DNA of 64,000 nucleotides from Carnegiea gigantea. Its lineage: Eukaryota > Streptophyta > Magnoliopsida > Caryophyllales > Cactaceae. Below are positions 1-11,200 of the stretch, in pieces. Position 1 is the first letter of the stretch. The number at the start of each line of letters is the position of its first letter. Below the pieces are notes generated by a model. The model searched no databases and had not been told where the DNA came from. It saw nothing but the letters and a program-made list of their open reading frames with translations. The DNA lies in NCBI GenBank assembly GCA_029747015.1, contig JAKOGI010001252.1, forward strand, positions 33,501-97,500. Reading direction: 5' to 3'. The position numbers and the translations under genes were made by a program.

Positions 1-187
1 CCTTCTTACCATCTTCAAGCACCTTGGTGGGAACAAGGGGCTCGTTCCTGATGAGCATCCATAATTCATAATCTTCTGCCTGAATATAGTTCTCCATCCT
101 ATTCTTCCACCAACTATAATGTTGGCCATTGAAATAGGGTGGACGAGTAATGGATTGCCCTTCAAGAATTCCTTCTGGGGTACTCAT
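1..187 (-). CDS. Sirevirus-like Copia gag, N-terminal fragment (runs off left edge)
   Basis: Reading the minus strand from an ATG at 187 gives 62 uninterrupted codons to the window edge. The protein starts MSTPEGILEGQSITRPPYFN and continues with WWKNRMENYIQAEDYELW. This is nearly the same as the gag start of the complete element at 43284-54252, so it is the N-terminus of a plant Copia gag (DUF4219/UBN2 type), which forms the particle around the element's RNA. The primer-binding site and LTR lie directly upstream at 228-1818, as expected for a 5' end. No break is seen in this piece. Whether the rest of the element is intact cannot be judged from this window. Confidence 0.85.
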   Translation of the reverse strand, partial: MSTPEGILEGQSITRPPYFNGQHYSWWKNRMENYIQAEDYELWMLIRNEPLVPTKVLEDGKK

Positions 188-227
188 CTTCAGAATCTCT
201 CAAGGTGTTAACCTTTTGTAAGAGAAC

Positions 228-241
228 CTGCTCTGATACCA
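228..241 (-). other. Primer-binding site (initiator tRNA-Met type) of the left-edge Copia element
   Basis: The minus strand reads TGGTATCAGAGCAG, the usual complement of the plant initiator tRNA-Met 3' end. It lies two bases inside the LTR boundary at 244, and the same spacing and sequence occur in the element at 52771-52784. This fixes the orientation as minus and identifies the adjoining repeat as the 5' LTR. Confidence 0.9.
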
Positions 242-243
242 CT

Positions 244-1818
244 TGTTGAGTTCGTGAGTATACAACCACAAGAGGGGGGTGAATTGTGGTGTCTGATTTT
301 CGCGTTGTAAATAACAAACACCCTCACAGAGGTTGTTCTCAAATGACAAACACCCTGATAGCTTGTTTGCACGGGGTGTTCTCAAATATTGCAGATGCGA
401 AAATCACCAAGATAAATGCGGAAAATAAAGCACACACAATTTTTACGTGGAAAACACCTCTAGCCCAACTGAGGTGTGAAAAACCACGACCTACCTCGTG
501 TAGGATTTAACCACTTTCACTAACGGGCTTCACACGTTACAAATGTAACACACCTTGTTACAACTTGCAACCACGTAACCTTCTTCCCAAAGACAGGTTA
601 CACCATGTCCAACCTTCGCAAGATTAGACACGTCCAAGTCCACACGACTAGGACACACTCACTCACTTTTCTGATCCAAGATCAGGGTTACAAACACCTT
701 ACAGGGGGTGCTTCTCACTAAGCAGATGTAAGGTACAATGAAGATCCTATTATGCCAATGGTTTGAAAACTCAAATCAAACACAGCTTGTCACGGTTTTG
801 CTTTTCAGAATGAAGCTCAAGAATTTTAATGTGAAAACCGTGTTTCCTGATTTTTTCCAGATTTTTCAGAAAGCTGTGTTGCTTCTCTTTTTCAATCTGA
901 GTTTTTTCTATCTGCTTCTTGGCCTCTCTATGGGAGAGAAAAGCTGCGGTTTTTAAACACAAGGTCCAACGGTCAAAAACCAAAGAATCAGCTAAGTATG
1001 GAAAATGATTTGCAAACAAAATATATTCTCCAACGGCTAATGATGAATTTATCCCAAAATATAAGGGATTTTGTTATCTTAAAAGATAACCCTTATCTTC
1101 CCATAGCCGTGAAGAGGTTTAAAGAGATTTTCAGCTTTTACCAAATCCGAAAATATAGTCATAGGAATCTTTTGATTTGGCAAATCTCCCAAACCTATTT
1201 TCGCAAATCTCCATAATATTTTCAAGAACTATCCTCTCCAGAAAAATAGCAATTTTGAAATTCAAAGAAAGTATCCTGGAGATCTTGGCCAACCAAAATG
1301 AATTTTCAAAAATTATTGGGTATGGCCACTGCAGTTCAGAAACACCCTTCGCACCCTGTTTGCAGGGTTGTTTGCAACTGGTGTTCTGAAGTACTTTAGC
1401 GCAAATACCGATTCAAGAGGTGTTTAAAATGATGTTTTCAATATTGGCATATTAACAAGAGTCTAATTAAATAAAACCTATATACCCAAGACTTCTTGTT
1501 TTGAACCAGTCATCTTGTCCGAGATTTGTAGAGCTGCTGTGAACACCAAGGCCACCTTGTTTGCTGGGGTTGTTCTTTGCATTGCTAGAGTTCAGGAACA
1601 CGCTTTACAATCAACTGTCGAGATGGTGTTCTTGACTTAATATGGAATCACCAAGTAAAACCTGTCTAGAAGACTTGTTCTCACATGTAGCAAACCAGTT
1701 AATACAATAAAGATCACAAACACCAGTTAGGCCTGTTTGGAGATCGTGTTCGGAGCAACATTACTTAGACAAATTTTTACACTTGGATTTGTTATCATCA
1801 AAACTAAATATAATCAAC
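244..1818 (-). repeat. 5' LTR of the left-edge Sirevirus-like Copia element
   Basis: On the plus strand the repeat starts TGTTGAG and ends ATCAACA. It shares landmarks with the LTRs at 43284 and 52787, including AAGAGGGGGGTGAATTG near the start, the strings AACCACGACCTAC and CATATTAACAAGA, and TTGTTATCATCAAAA close to the end. It is about 1.58 kb against about 1.47 kb in the complete copy and clearly diverged from it, so it is another member of the same family. The partner LTR lies outside the window. The five bases next to it, TGTCC at 1819-1823, are one half of the expected target duplication. Confidence 0.8.
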
Positions 1819-2970
1819 ATGTCCAACTAAGTGTAAGTTATGTAATGACATACATTTCATACTGAGTGTGTTTCTAAGGTGACCTATATGTGTAGTACAA
1901 TTGAATTCCCTTTCTTTGTCATTGTGTGACCTTATGCACGATACCCTTTGACTTGAAACAATGATGTGAAGTCGAGTCTTGTTGTTCTATCTTAATGTGT
2001 TTTTAAGGCCTAAGATGTATACAGTTCAACAGAGCATGTTAGAAGAGCAGTTAAGCTACGATGGATTATCATGAGTGTGTAAGGAATAATCTTTCCATCT
2101 TCACCATACCAATCCAGATGATCGTATTGAATATATAATCATATGATATATCTATAAGTACAAAGGGACTAAGTATTCTACCAGTGATGATTGGATCGCT
2201 AGGCATATTGTCTTATGTGGAAATGTCATGTTTAGGGGTGGGCAACGGACTGGGTTGGGGCGGACTGGGCCAGCCCATTAACTAGATGGGCTGAACTGGG
2301 TTCAGTACATTTGTTAATGGGTTGGGCTGGATTATGAGCCAAATAAATCCGGCCGGCCCATGATCCGCACATTACCGTCTAAGGAGTGTTTTTGGTTAGT
2401 TAATTTTCTAACTAATGTATTTGTAATTTTCTAATCAAATTAAACTAGTCTAAATTCAAAGTTAGAAAATACACAATCAAGCTAATAAATAGGTCGGGTC
2501 AAGCCAGCCCATGGGCGGCTCTCTTTAGGCCCGTTTAAAAACGGAACAAACTTGCGCAAAACAACGGTTTATGATAATTATTGTTATGTACATAGTGTTG
2601 ATAATGAGGTTAACTAATTAGAACATGTAAACTAGTGTGTCAATTAGATTAAAAAAAAAATGGATCACTAAACGGGCTGTTAATGGGCCCGTCCAGTTCA
2701 CCCCGTTAATATGCCTTAATGGGCTGGTCTATTAATAGCCCAATCCATTATTGACCTGACCCTTTATTAACCCTATTTTAAACGAGCGGATCGCTTAATC
2801 CAATGGGTACCCAGTCCGTTGCCCAGCCCTAATCATGTTAGTTAGATTGTGACTTAGTATAACACTATTAGTTACTTTTTGGTCATACATCTCATTCCTA
2901 GTACGAACAGTAAAGAGTTATGATTGACATAGAGACTTGTGGATTATGGCTTGTGCGGCCAAGTGGGAGC
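1819..2970 (+). mobile_element. 3' internal remnant of an older LTR retrotransposon
   Basis: No reading frame survives. The stretch ends in a purine-rich run, GCGGCCAAGTGGGAGC at 2955-2970, immediately followed by a TGTTGA start of an LTR. That is the polypurine tract plus 3' LTR arrangement of a plus-strand LTR element. Its left part is cut by the Sirevirus-like LTR ending at 1818, and it is interrupted by the hAT-type MITE at 2233-2831. The family was not identified. Confidence 0.5.
2233..2831. mobile_element. hAT-type MITE with terminal inverted repeats and 8-bp target duplication
   Basis: The left end starts TAGGGGTGGGCAACGGACTG. The right end, reversed, starts TAGGGCTGGGCAACGGACTG, so the two ends match at 19 of 20 positions. 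The flanking 8 bases are GTCATGTT (2225-2232) and ATCATGTT (2832-2839), matching at 7 of 8. An 8-bp duplication and TAGGG ends are typical of the hAT superfamily. The 599-bp interior carries repeated GGGCTGG / GGCCCATTAA motifs near both ends and no reading frame, so it is a non-autonomous element. Confidence 0.85.
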
Positions 2971-3316
2971 TGTTGACTAAGTCTGACGACGGGCGGTTAG
3001 TGGACTCTATCCCTTCCCCTTATACCTCCAGATTATTAGGAATTAGGGTGCCTATATAAAGCCGGGTTATTAGAGGTTTAGGTGTATCTATTAAAATTTG
3101 CAAAACTCCCCTAAAACACACTCAATCTCTCCTTCTCTCTCACGGTTAAGGTAACTATTTGCAAGACTCAGTTTTGAAGCTTGAATTCTCTGGTGACTAT
3201 ATTAGCCACCGATTTTCATGTTCGTTAATTTAATGGGCAATTAGCAAGTAGTATGGTTTTTCCGCTTCTGCACCTAAGGTCAGTCATTACTAACCTATAC
3301 TCTGAATATCCCAACA
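2971..3316 (+). repeat. 3' LTR (346 bp) of an older LTR retrotransposon
   Basis: It begins TGTTGACTAAG right after a polypurine tract and ends TATCCCAACA, giving TGTTG...CAACA ends. A TATA-like CCTATATAAAG at about 3051, followed by a pyrimidine-rich stretch at about 3125-3145, fits an LTR promoter. DNA after 3316 reads as the decayed LINE, so this element was inserted in the LINE. The next bases, TTTGG, would be its target duplication, but the partner copy is outside the window. Confidence 0.6.
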
Positions 3317-4299
3317 TTTGGTCGCAAACACCCACATAGCCCTAGATATTGATGGGAAGTCTATGAAAGTGATGAATAAAGTCCTTGTATCATCAACATC
3401 AAAGAAACTCTAGAAGCAATGAAACCAAGTTCTAAAATCTAAGTTGGTGCAAGACAAGACATCAAGGCGAAAGACATATTTTTCCCAAAATTCACAAGCA
3501 ATAGGACCATGTAAGAAGAGATACGAAAGAGTCTCATGGGCTCCACCATATATAGGACAATAGAACATCTACACTCATACCTCGTCGGAAAATATTAAAC
3601 CTCGTTGGTAGGGGATCATGCCTATCCAACATAAATGCTTGACTTTGGGTTGAGCCATTGAACTCCTTATGTTGTTCCACCTGCCATACACTAGCTTAAG
3701 CAACTAGAGGCATGAAGCTTAGTTTTTGATCTAGTCATGTCACGATAAAAAATGGTAAGCAAACTTGAATATGAACTCACCGTCCTTTGAACATTATCGA
3801 ACCAAATATTCTTACATGTTCATACTACTTAAAGGAGTCCAGGACTTGATAGGGAATAAAGATTTAGTTAACTAACTCCTCTCATCAAGTGCGTTTATCA
3901 TAGTTAATTAGCTTGATAACCTTTTTATTCTCATCCAACAGATGACCACCGTTGGATGTTGGCAGCTACTTATCCTTCCAAATGCTCACTTTGGACCTAT
4001 TGCCAATATTCTACCATGCCTCAAATTTGAGGAGATCGATGGCCTCCAGAATGCTCATCCACAAGTAACTGAGCTAATGGCCCAAGATTCATCCCAAAGA
4101 CATGACCTTGAATAATATCAGACCTGGAAAAGGGTGGCTACTAAGGAAGTAGGCAAATTAAGTAGATGCTAGAGTTGTCTAGCGAGAATGACCAAACTGA
4201 ACTCATAGGGAATTCTAGGGAACGCTATCCAGCACATCGTTTGCATTGGTACATCTTACGCGACTAATCTAGGCAAGATTTTTGTCCTCCTGGTGTTGG
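3317..4299 (-). pseudogene. Decayed LINE: C-terminal part with zf-RVT zinc region
   Basis: Several minus-strand frames pieced together give a typical plant LINE ORF2 C-terminus. At about 3500-3590 the frame reads GGAHETLSYLFLHG and then CEFWEKYVF, the zinc-binding region found after plant LINE reverse transcriptases. Upstream are the pieces MAQPKVKH and DPLPTRFNIFRRGMSVDVL. Stops and frameshifts are frequent, so it is an old dead copy. The coding continues beyond the Copia insertion at 10647-11200, where the reverse-transcriptase core lies. The two parts are one element split by 4300-10641. Confidence 0.75.
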
Positions 4300-5033
4300 T
4301 GTTGGAGTAATGGCATCCCAAAAGGGTGTTCACTTACTCTCTCTATCTCTTTTGTTGTCCCACATGGAACCTTTGGGAGTAGCTTGAAGAGTTTATATAT
4401 CCCACTCTTCTTGCACTTGTCGAATAACTTGAAGCCATGTTTTAAGGGGGGTTGAGGGGACTTGGGCCGCCACACGCACCGCCTGCCCGTCTGGTCCAAG
4501 CTGGGCACGGCGCGGGCCGCGGGCTGTGAGCTTGGGCCTTATACTATATTTTTGAAGGTATTCTCACTGGACTGATTGCGTATGAGCTGTCGTAATCCTA
4601 ACGGCTAATTGACTGAGTCTTCCTCCATCTCTGCCTTAATCACCATGATCCTCTCCCCACTGCTTCAGTTACATGATTCTCTCCCATTCCTGATTATCCG
4701 CCCTTTTTTCCTCCTCTAAATTATGGCTATTCAATGGCTCTACTGCCTCATCAAACTACTATATAAAGGGGTCTTCTGTAACTCTAAAATACACACAGAA
4801 AACTAATTCTCTCTTCTCCTCTCTACTTCCTGGGCATACAAGTTGTTATACTCCAAAGTTTCTCCCTCGAGTGCACGAGTGCGCAGTCTGCTGTGTTAAA
4901 CCTTCGGGAGCTTCTTCGCCGTAATGATTTGCACCTAAGTCGGGCGAATTAAGCTTTCAGGTCAGTGGTTCATACCACGACACAGGTCATCTCATTGTCC
5001 TTCCAGCAGCTATTATTATTCATTTTTCCGACA
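4300..5033 (+). repeat. 5' LTR of the Copia element at 4300-10641
   Basis: It starts TGTTGGAGTAATGGCATCCC and ends TTTTTCCGACA. A TATA-like CTATATAAAG occurs at about 4760. A very GC-rich patch lies at about 4445-4540, in contrast to the AT-rich surroundings. No usual initiator-Met primer site follows at 5034, where the sequence is ATTTGAAAGCTTAATTAAAT. Confidence 0.9.
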
Positions 5034-5375
5034 ATTTGAAAGCTTAATTAAATGGATGCTGCTCTAAAAAACTCTCTCTGAACTCTACAAAGTTGAACCT
5101 CTTTATGGAACCAATTATAAACGTTGGTCTCAAAAATTACTCCTCTTCGCCGTAACCATTTGCACCTAAGTCGGGCGAATTAAGCTTTCAGGTCAGTGGT
5201 TCATACCACGACACATGTCATCTCATTGTCCTTCCAGTAGCTATTATTATTCATTTTTCCGACAATCTGAAAGCTTAGTTAAATGGTTGCTGCTCCAAAA
5301 ACTCTCTCCGAACTCTGCAAAATTAAACCTCTTGATGGAACCAATTATAAACGTTGGTCTCAGAAATTACTCCTC
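4913..5375 (+). repeat. 231-bp tandem duplication across the LTR/leader junction
   Basis: The sequence starting TCTTCGCCGTAA at 4913 returns at 5144, and both copies run on in parallel with few differences. The unit holds the last ~120 bp of the LTR, the leader and the first gag codons. As a result, the LTR-end motif TTTTTCCGACA and the gag start region each occur twice, and the usable gag ATG is in the second copy at 5283. The first copy has TGGATGCTGCTCTAAAAAAC at the equivalent place, with a one-base A-run difference. Confidence 0.85.
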
Positions 5376-8300
5376 TGCTTTGAGCAACTTGAGATTGACT
5401 ACGTGCTCACTACTGATCTCCCTGAAGAAGGCAACCTAGATTCTGAACCTACAACCCCTACTATTCCTAAAACTCCTCCTATTCCCCTTCATGAAGCCAC
5501 AAAGAAGAAATTCGAAAAGGACAATAAACTTGCTCGCAGTTACCTATTGAATAATATGTCTAACCCTTTGTTTAATCTATTTGTAAACTTTAAATCTGCC
5601 AAGGTCATTTGGACCAAACTTGAGACAAAATATGGTTCAGATGACGCTGAGAAAGAAAATATGTCATCGGCAAATGGCTACAGTTCTAGATTATGGATGA
5701 GAAACCCAGCATGGAACAGGTTCACGTCTACGAAAACCTGTGTGCTGAGGTCCTAGCAGAAGGCATGAAGATGTGTGAAATCCTCTAAGCCAACGTGCTG
5801 ATAGAAAAATTTTCACCATCCTGGAGTAATTATAGAAACTACCTTAAGTATAAGAAGAAAGATCTCACATTGCAGGAATTAATCGACCATATGCGGACTG
5901 AGGAGGCAAACCGGCTAAAAGATAAGATGTTTTCCCTTTCTTTAAACTCTGTTAGCTCTAACCTAGTTGAATCTGTTGTACAAACGAATAAAGACAGGTT
6001 CAAAGGCAAAGGGAAGAAATCCATGAGCCAACTCAAAATCTCAGGAATCAGAATTCTACTAACAAAAAGATTCAGAAGCCCAAGGTGGTGTGCTATGTGT
6101 GCGGCAAGCCTGGACACAAGGTATATCAATACAATCAACGGAAAGGGTCAGTCCAAGCCAAACAGAAGTTCACAACACCTACTGCCAACATTGTTAAAAC
6201 CGAGGATAATGAGATTATCTGTCCAGTTACCACCGTAGAGGCAAATCTGGTATATAATCTATCAGAATGGATCCTGGATTCTAGAGTGTCAAGACATTTT
6301 TGTGCCAATAAGGAACTCATGATTAACTTTGAAGAGGTTGCTGATGGATAATGCGTCTACATGGGCAACTCTTCTATAGCTGCTGTTAAGGGTAAAGGGA
6401 AGATTTTACTTAAGTTTACTTCTGGAAAAATGTTGTCTTTAAGTAATGTTTTATTTGTCCCTTCCCTTCGTAGAAATTTGGTTTCTAGTACCCTTCTTGA
6501 CGTGGCTGGCGTTAAAATTGTGCAAGAAGCTGGTAAAGTTGTTATCATGCGAAATGGGGACTTAATTGGGAAGGGGTTTCGAAGTGGGGGGGCTCCTTGT
6601 TTTGAATGTTGTTGCGTAAATTAATAATAAAACTGTTGCCAATTCTATTTATGTTGCTGAGTCTGTTGATTTGTAGCATGATAGACTTGGACATATTAAT
6701 TTTGCTTCATTAAAAAGGCTTAGACGCATGCGTTTAATTCCAAATGTGAATATTGAAAATTGTTCTAAGTGTCCAGTCTGTGTTGAAGCAAAATTTGCCA
6801 AGAAAACCTTTAAAAATGTAACCAGGAAAACAGAATTGTTAGAACTTGTGCATTGAGACTTAGCAGACTTTAAAAATACTATAAGCATGGGTGGAAAGAA
6901 ATGGTATATCACCTTTGTAGACGACTACTCTAGGTATACCAAGGTTTACCTTCTTAAGTCTAAAGATGAGGCTGAGGAAATGTTCTTAAAGTATAAAGCT
7001 GAAGTTGAGAATCAGTTAGACCGAAAAATCAAAAAACTTAGGTCTGACAGAGGTGGGGAATATGACACCAATTCTTTGACTGCCTTTTGTAAGAAAAATG
7101 GCATAATACATGAGACTAGCACCTCTTACACTCCTTAACAAAACGGTGTTTCTGAACGGAAAAAGTGTACCCTTAAAGATATGATGAATGTCATGCTTGT
7201 TAGTTCTGGTCCATCTGATAACATATCGGGGGAGGCTGTCTTGACAACTTATTGTATACTCAATAGAGTTCCCCATAAGAAGTTAGATCAAACCCCATAT
7301 AAATTGTGGAAAGGGTATGGTCCCAACCTGAATTATTTGAAAGTGTGGGAGTGTTTAGCCAAAGTTGCACTACTTAGTCATAAACGTTCAAACATTGGCC
7401 CCAAGACGTTCGATACTGTCTTTATTGGTTATGCTCAAAACAGTGCTGCATACAGATTTGTGCCTTTATCTGATTTCTCTATTTCGGAGTATAGAAATGT
7501 TGATTTCTTTGAGCATGTTTTCGCTTTGAAAAGGAATGTGTCTCATACTGTGTCTAATGTTGTACCTAAATATGTGAACTTGCCTGCTGCTAGCTCTAGT
7601 GTTAGAGATTTGAGAACTAAACCTAGAAGAAGCAAGAGACAGAGGATTGAAACTAGTTTTGGCCTTGACTTTATCACTTCCTTTTTAGCAGAAGTCCTTG
7701 AGAACGTTAACATTGATGCTTTGATCGATGAGCTTGTATCTCTTTATTTACTTGAGGAAGATCCTAACCTACTAAGAGGCTATAAGATCTATAGATGCTA
7801 ATTTTTGAAAAGAAGCTATTAAGAGTGAAATAGATTCCCTTGAGTCAAACAAAACTTGGGAATTAACCGACTTCTCTAAGGGTGTAGACCTATTAGTAGT
7901 AAATGGATCTTCAAGAAGAAACTTAGGACGAATGGCTTTATTGAAAGGTATAAAGTTAGATTAGTCATTAGAGACTTTGACCAAAAGAACGGAATTAATT
8001 TCTTTTATACTTATTCTCCTGTGACCAAAATTGCAACAATTAGAACTCTAGTTGCTTTAGCTGCTATCCATGATCTTGTGGTACATCAAATGGATGTCAA
8101 AGCAGCATTCCTCAATGGTGAATTAGAGGAAGAAATTTATATGTCATAACCTGAAGGGTGCGAGGTCCCTGGTCAGGAGAACAAAGTATGCAAACTGAGA
8201 AAATCCCTTTATGGTCTAAAGCAAGCCCCAAAACAGTGGTATGAGAAATTTGCTAGTTCTTTAGCGAAAAATAGCTTTGCTGTTAACAAGTCAGATTCTT

Positions 8301-9299
8301 GTGTTTATTCCAAAATATTTGGATCTGATTATGTGGTCATATGCTTGTATGTGGATAATCTGCTGATCTTTGGTACCAACCTATATGTCATTAATGAGAC
8401 TAAAAGAATTCTGTCTTCTCTCTTTGAAATGAAAGATTTAGGAGAAGCGAATGTTATCTTGGGGATCAAACTTATAAAAACTAAGAGTGGTTTTTCCTTA
8501 AGTCAGTCTCATTATATTGAGAAAGTGTTGTAAAAAGTTTAACTCTTTTAATGTGGTACCTATAAGAACTCCCTACGACCCTATCATACATCTTAAAAAG
8601 AGTAGAGGACCTAGTGTGTCTCAAATTAAATATGCTAAGATAATAGGAAGTATGATGTTTCTCATGAACTCCACTCGTCTTGACATTGCATATGTCGTTA
8701 GTAGATTAAGTAGGTACACTCATAATCCTGCCAAAGAACACTGGGATGCACTTCATCGTTTGTTGAGATACCTTAGAGGTACTATGGATTGGTGTTTACA
8801 TTTTTGTAAACTTCCTGCTGTACTTGAAGGTTTTTGCGATGCAAATTGGGTTGCTGATAACGATGAAGTAAGTTCTACTAGTGGCTTTATTTTTACATTG
8901 GGTGAAGGAGCTATTTCATGAAAGTCTGCAAAACAGACATGTATAGTTCGCTCAACCATGGAACCTGAGTTTATTGCTCTTGAGTTGGCAGGTCAAGAAG
9001 CTGAATGGCTCAAGGGTCTCTTAACTGACATATCATTGTGGGGGAAACAATTAACACCTATCTCCTTGCATTGTGACTCGCAAGCAGCAATTGGAGTTGC
9101 GCACGACAGTGTTTATAACGGGAAAAAGAGACACATCTGTATTAGACATGGTGCGGTAAAGCAATTGCTGAAGCATGGTGTTATCTCCTTGGAATATGTG
9201 AGATCTGAGAAGAACCTGGCAGGCCCTCTCATAAAGGGATTGTCAAGAAGGGTAGTTCTCGAATCATCGAGGGGGATGGGGCTAAAGCCCACGGAATGA
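5283..9299 (+). pseudogene. Broken Copia gag-pol polyprotein
   Basis: Gag starts at 5283 (MVAAPKTLSELCKIKP...YKRW) and loses its frame near 5660-5710. Later pieces are a zinc knuckle at about 6090 (CYVCGKPGHKVYQY, last cysteine lost), a protease site at about 6270 (WILDSRVSRHF, where DSG is expected), GAG-pre-integrase from about 6670, and integrase core at 6887-7300. A TAA at 7136 falls just before QNGVSERK. Reverse transcriptase is at about 7830-8530, with MDVKAAFLNGE kept but YVDN in place of YVDD. RNase H is at about 8640-9299 (CDSQAAIGVA). Other breaks include stops at about 6855, 8147, 8531 and 8919. The element cannot supply its own proteins. Confidence 0.9.
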
Positions 9300-9889
9300 A
9301 GAGGCATGGTGGATAACCATCTGTGGTCAAACGAAGCCATACTAATTTTCTAATTGCACTACTTCCCATCCCTATGATGTGTGGTAGTGCTTGTGCTATA
9401 GAGAAGCACATTAAATGAATCCATAGCCTATTATGGTGGTGCTACAGAGAAGCACTTGATGGATTCATCATCACTCTATAGGAGGTTGAGCTAACATATA
9501 CTCTTAATAATTCCAAACCATGATATGGTGGTTTAAGTAGAGATAGACTGATGGAATTACCTAAGTAAGTGTGAAGGTCTGACCGCCTTCTATGAGAGAC
9601 TAGAGCTGTCTCTCTAGAGCACTTATGAGACCCGATGTATGCACATGGGTCTAAAAGCGGAAGTGATTACCGCGGAGTATACATTCTTTTTAGGGTTGAT
9701 ATGTGTCGAGAGGGCCTCATTCAAAGTCCAACAAGTTCAAGACTAAGTTCACTTGTCAGACTTAGATGTTGCCTCTCTTCACTAAGTATCAATTCAATCG
9801 AAAGACATTGATACTTAAGTATTCGACCCTCCTTGCCCAGGAAATCTATCTCATTCTTCTTTTCCTTTTGTGTGCTATTAGTGGGGGAT
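9300..9889 (+). other. 3' untranslated part and polypurine tract of the Copia element
   Basis: This stretch has no reading frame. It lies between the end of RNase H and the 3' LTR, and closes with AGTGGGGGAT at 9880-9889, a purine-rich tract directly before the TGTTGG start of the LTR. It contains two copies of an AGAGAAGCAC motif, at about 9401 and 9448. Such a leader before the 3' LTR is usual for plant Copia elements. Confidence 0.7.
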
Positions 9890-10641
9890 TGTTGGAGTAA
9901 TGGCACCTCAAAAGGGTGTTCATTTACTCTCTCTATCTTTTCTGTTGTCCCACGTGGAACCTTTGGGAGTGGCTTGAAGAGTTTATATATCTCACTCTTC
10001 TTGCATTTGTCGAATAACTTGAAGTCATATTTTAAGGGGGGTGGAGGGGACTTGGGTTGCCACACCCGCGCACGCGCCGCCGCCGCCCGCTCGTCTGGTC
10101 TAAGCTGGGCGCGGCGGGGGCCGCGGGCTATGGGCTTGGGCCTTACACTATATTTTTGGAGGAATTCTCACTGGATTGATTGTGTATGAGCTGTCGTAAT
10201 CCTAACAGCTAGTTGACTGAGTCTTCCTCCATCTCTGCCTTAATCACCATGATCCTCTCCCCCTTTACTGCTTCAGTTACATGATTCTCTCCCGTTCCCG
10301 ATTATCCGCCCCTTTTTCCTCATCTAAATTATGACTATTCAATGGCTCTACTGTCTCATCAGACCACTCTATAACGGGGTCCTCTGCAACTCTAAAATAC
10401 ACGTAGAAAATTAATTCTCTCTTCTCCTCTCTACTTCCTCGGCATACAAGTTGTTATACTCCAAAGCTTCTCCATCGAGTGCACGAGTGTGAACCCTGTT
10501 GTATTAAACCTTGGGGAGCTTCTTTGCCATAACGATTTGCACCTAAGTTGGGCAAATTAAGCTTTCAGGTCAGTAGTTCATACAACGACACAGGTCATCT
10601 CATTGTCCTTCCAGCAGCTATTATTATTCATTTTTCTGACA
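9890..10641 (+). repeat. 3' LTR of the Copia element at 4300-10641
   Basis: It starts TGTTGGAGTAATGGCACCTC and ends TTTTTCTGACA. It matches the 5' LTR over its full length, with many point differences and small indels (752 against 734 bp), which suggests an old insertion. The LTR TATA region is altered here (CTATAACGGGG in place of CTATATAAAGGGG). Confidence 0.9.
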
Positions 10642-10646
10642 GTTGG

Positions 10647-11200
10647 CTCCAACAAATTTGCTTCATAAGCTCTCGAGCTCATCACAAAGATACTTGGACA
10701 ACTCAAAACATAGTATTGCTTATGTAAAGATGGATTGGTCCATGACATTAATCATGCTCTCATGCCCCTGTAGAAAGTGTTTTCTCATTCCACCTTTTAA
10801 GCCTCTTCCGAATCCGGTCATGGATGCCTAGGAAAACCACTTTCTTGGACCTCCTTCTAAGAGTGGAACACGTGGGTAATGATTATATATCTTAGTAGCC
10901 TTAACATTCAACCTCCTTATTTCGGCTAAGGAGATTTCATAACTTATCCAGATTGACCACTTGTCTAGAATGATGCTCATAGAGACTGAGGATCTGCAGC
11001 ACTTTGTCTAGCTCAACTTAGTTTGCCCTAACAAAAAGGTGGTCGTCACATGCAAGACAAAATGTGAGAAACAATAGGAGCGCCTCTGCAATTTCGAATG
11101 TCATGAAAGCTTTTCTTAGCAACTGAATCTAGCATTAGAGAAGATAAACCTTCAGCACATGGCAGGAAAGCCGGAAAGGGGAGAGCGAAATAGGGTCTTA
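10647..11200 (-). pseudogene. Decayed LINE: reverse-transcriptase core part
   Basis: The minus strand gives pieces of a plant LINE reverse transcriptase. They are CAEGLSSLMLDSVAKKSFHD followed by RGAPIVSH and HLFVRAN around the catalytic region, then VLQILSLYEHHSRQVVNLDK, then RRRSKKVVFLGIHDRIRKRL. The family normally has FADD near HLFF, but here the region reads ACDDHLF. Stops and frameshifts show it is dead. It joins the C-terminal part at 3317-4299 across the Copia insertion. Upstream of about 11200 no further LINE coding is evident, so the copy is 5'-truncated or too decayed to follow. Confidence 0.75.

Larger units (their letters stand above)
4300..10641 (+). mobile_element. Complete but inactive Copia retrotransposon, inserted in a LINE
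   Basis: Two LTRs (4300-5033 and 9890-10641) bound a plus-strand gag-pol remnant. The same five bases, GTTGG, flank both sides (4295-4299 and 10642-10646), so this is a complete insertion and not a recombinant. Both flanks belong to one minus-strand LINE. Domain order is gag, zinc knuckle, protease, integrase, reverse transcriptase, RNase H, which is the Copia order. The 5' side carries a 231-bp tandem duplication, and the coding region has many stops and frameshifts. Confidence 0.92.

Noticed and set aside
228..241. tRNA-Met-like match as a tRNA gene
   Set aside because: Only the last bases of a tRNA are matched, beside an LTR. It is a retrotransposon primer site, as at 52771-52784.
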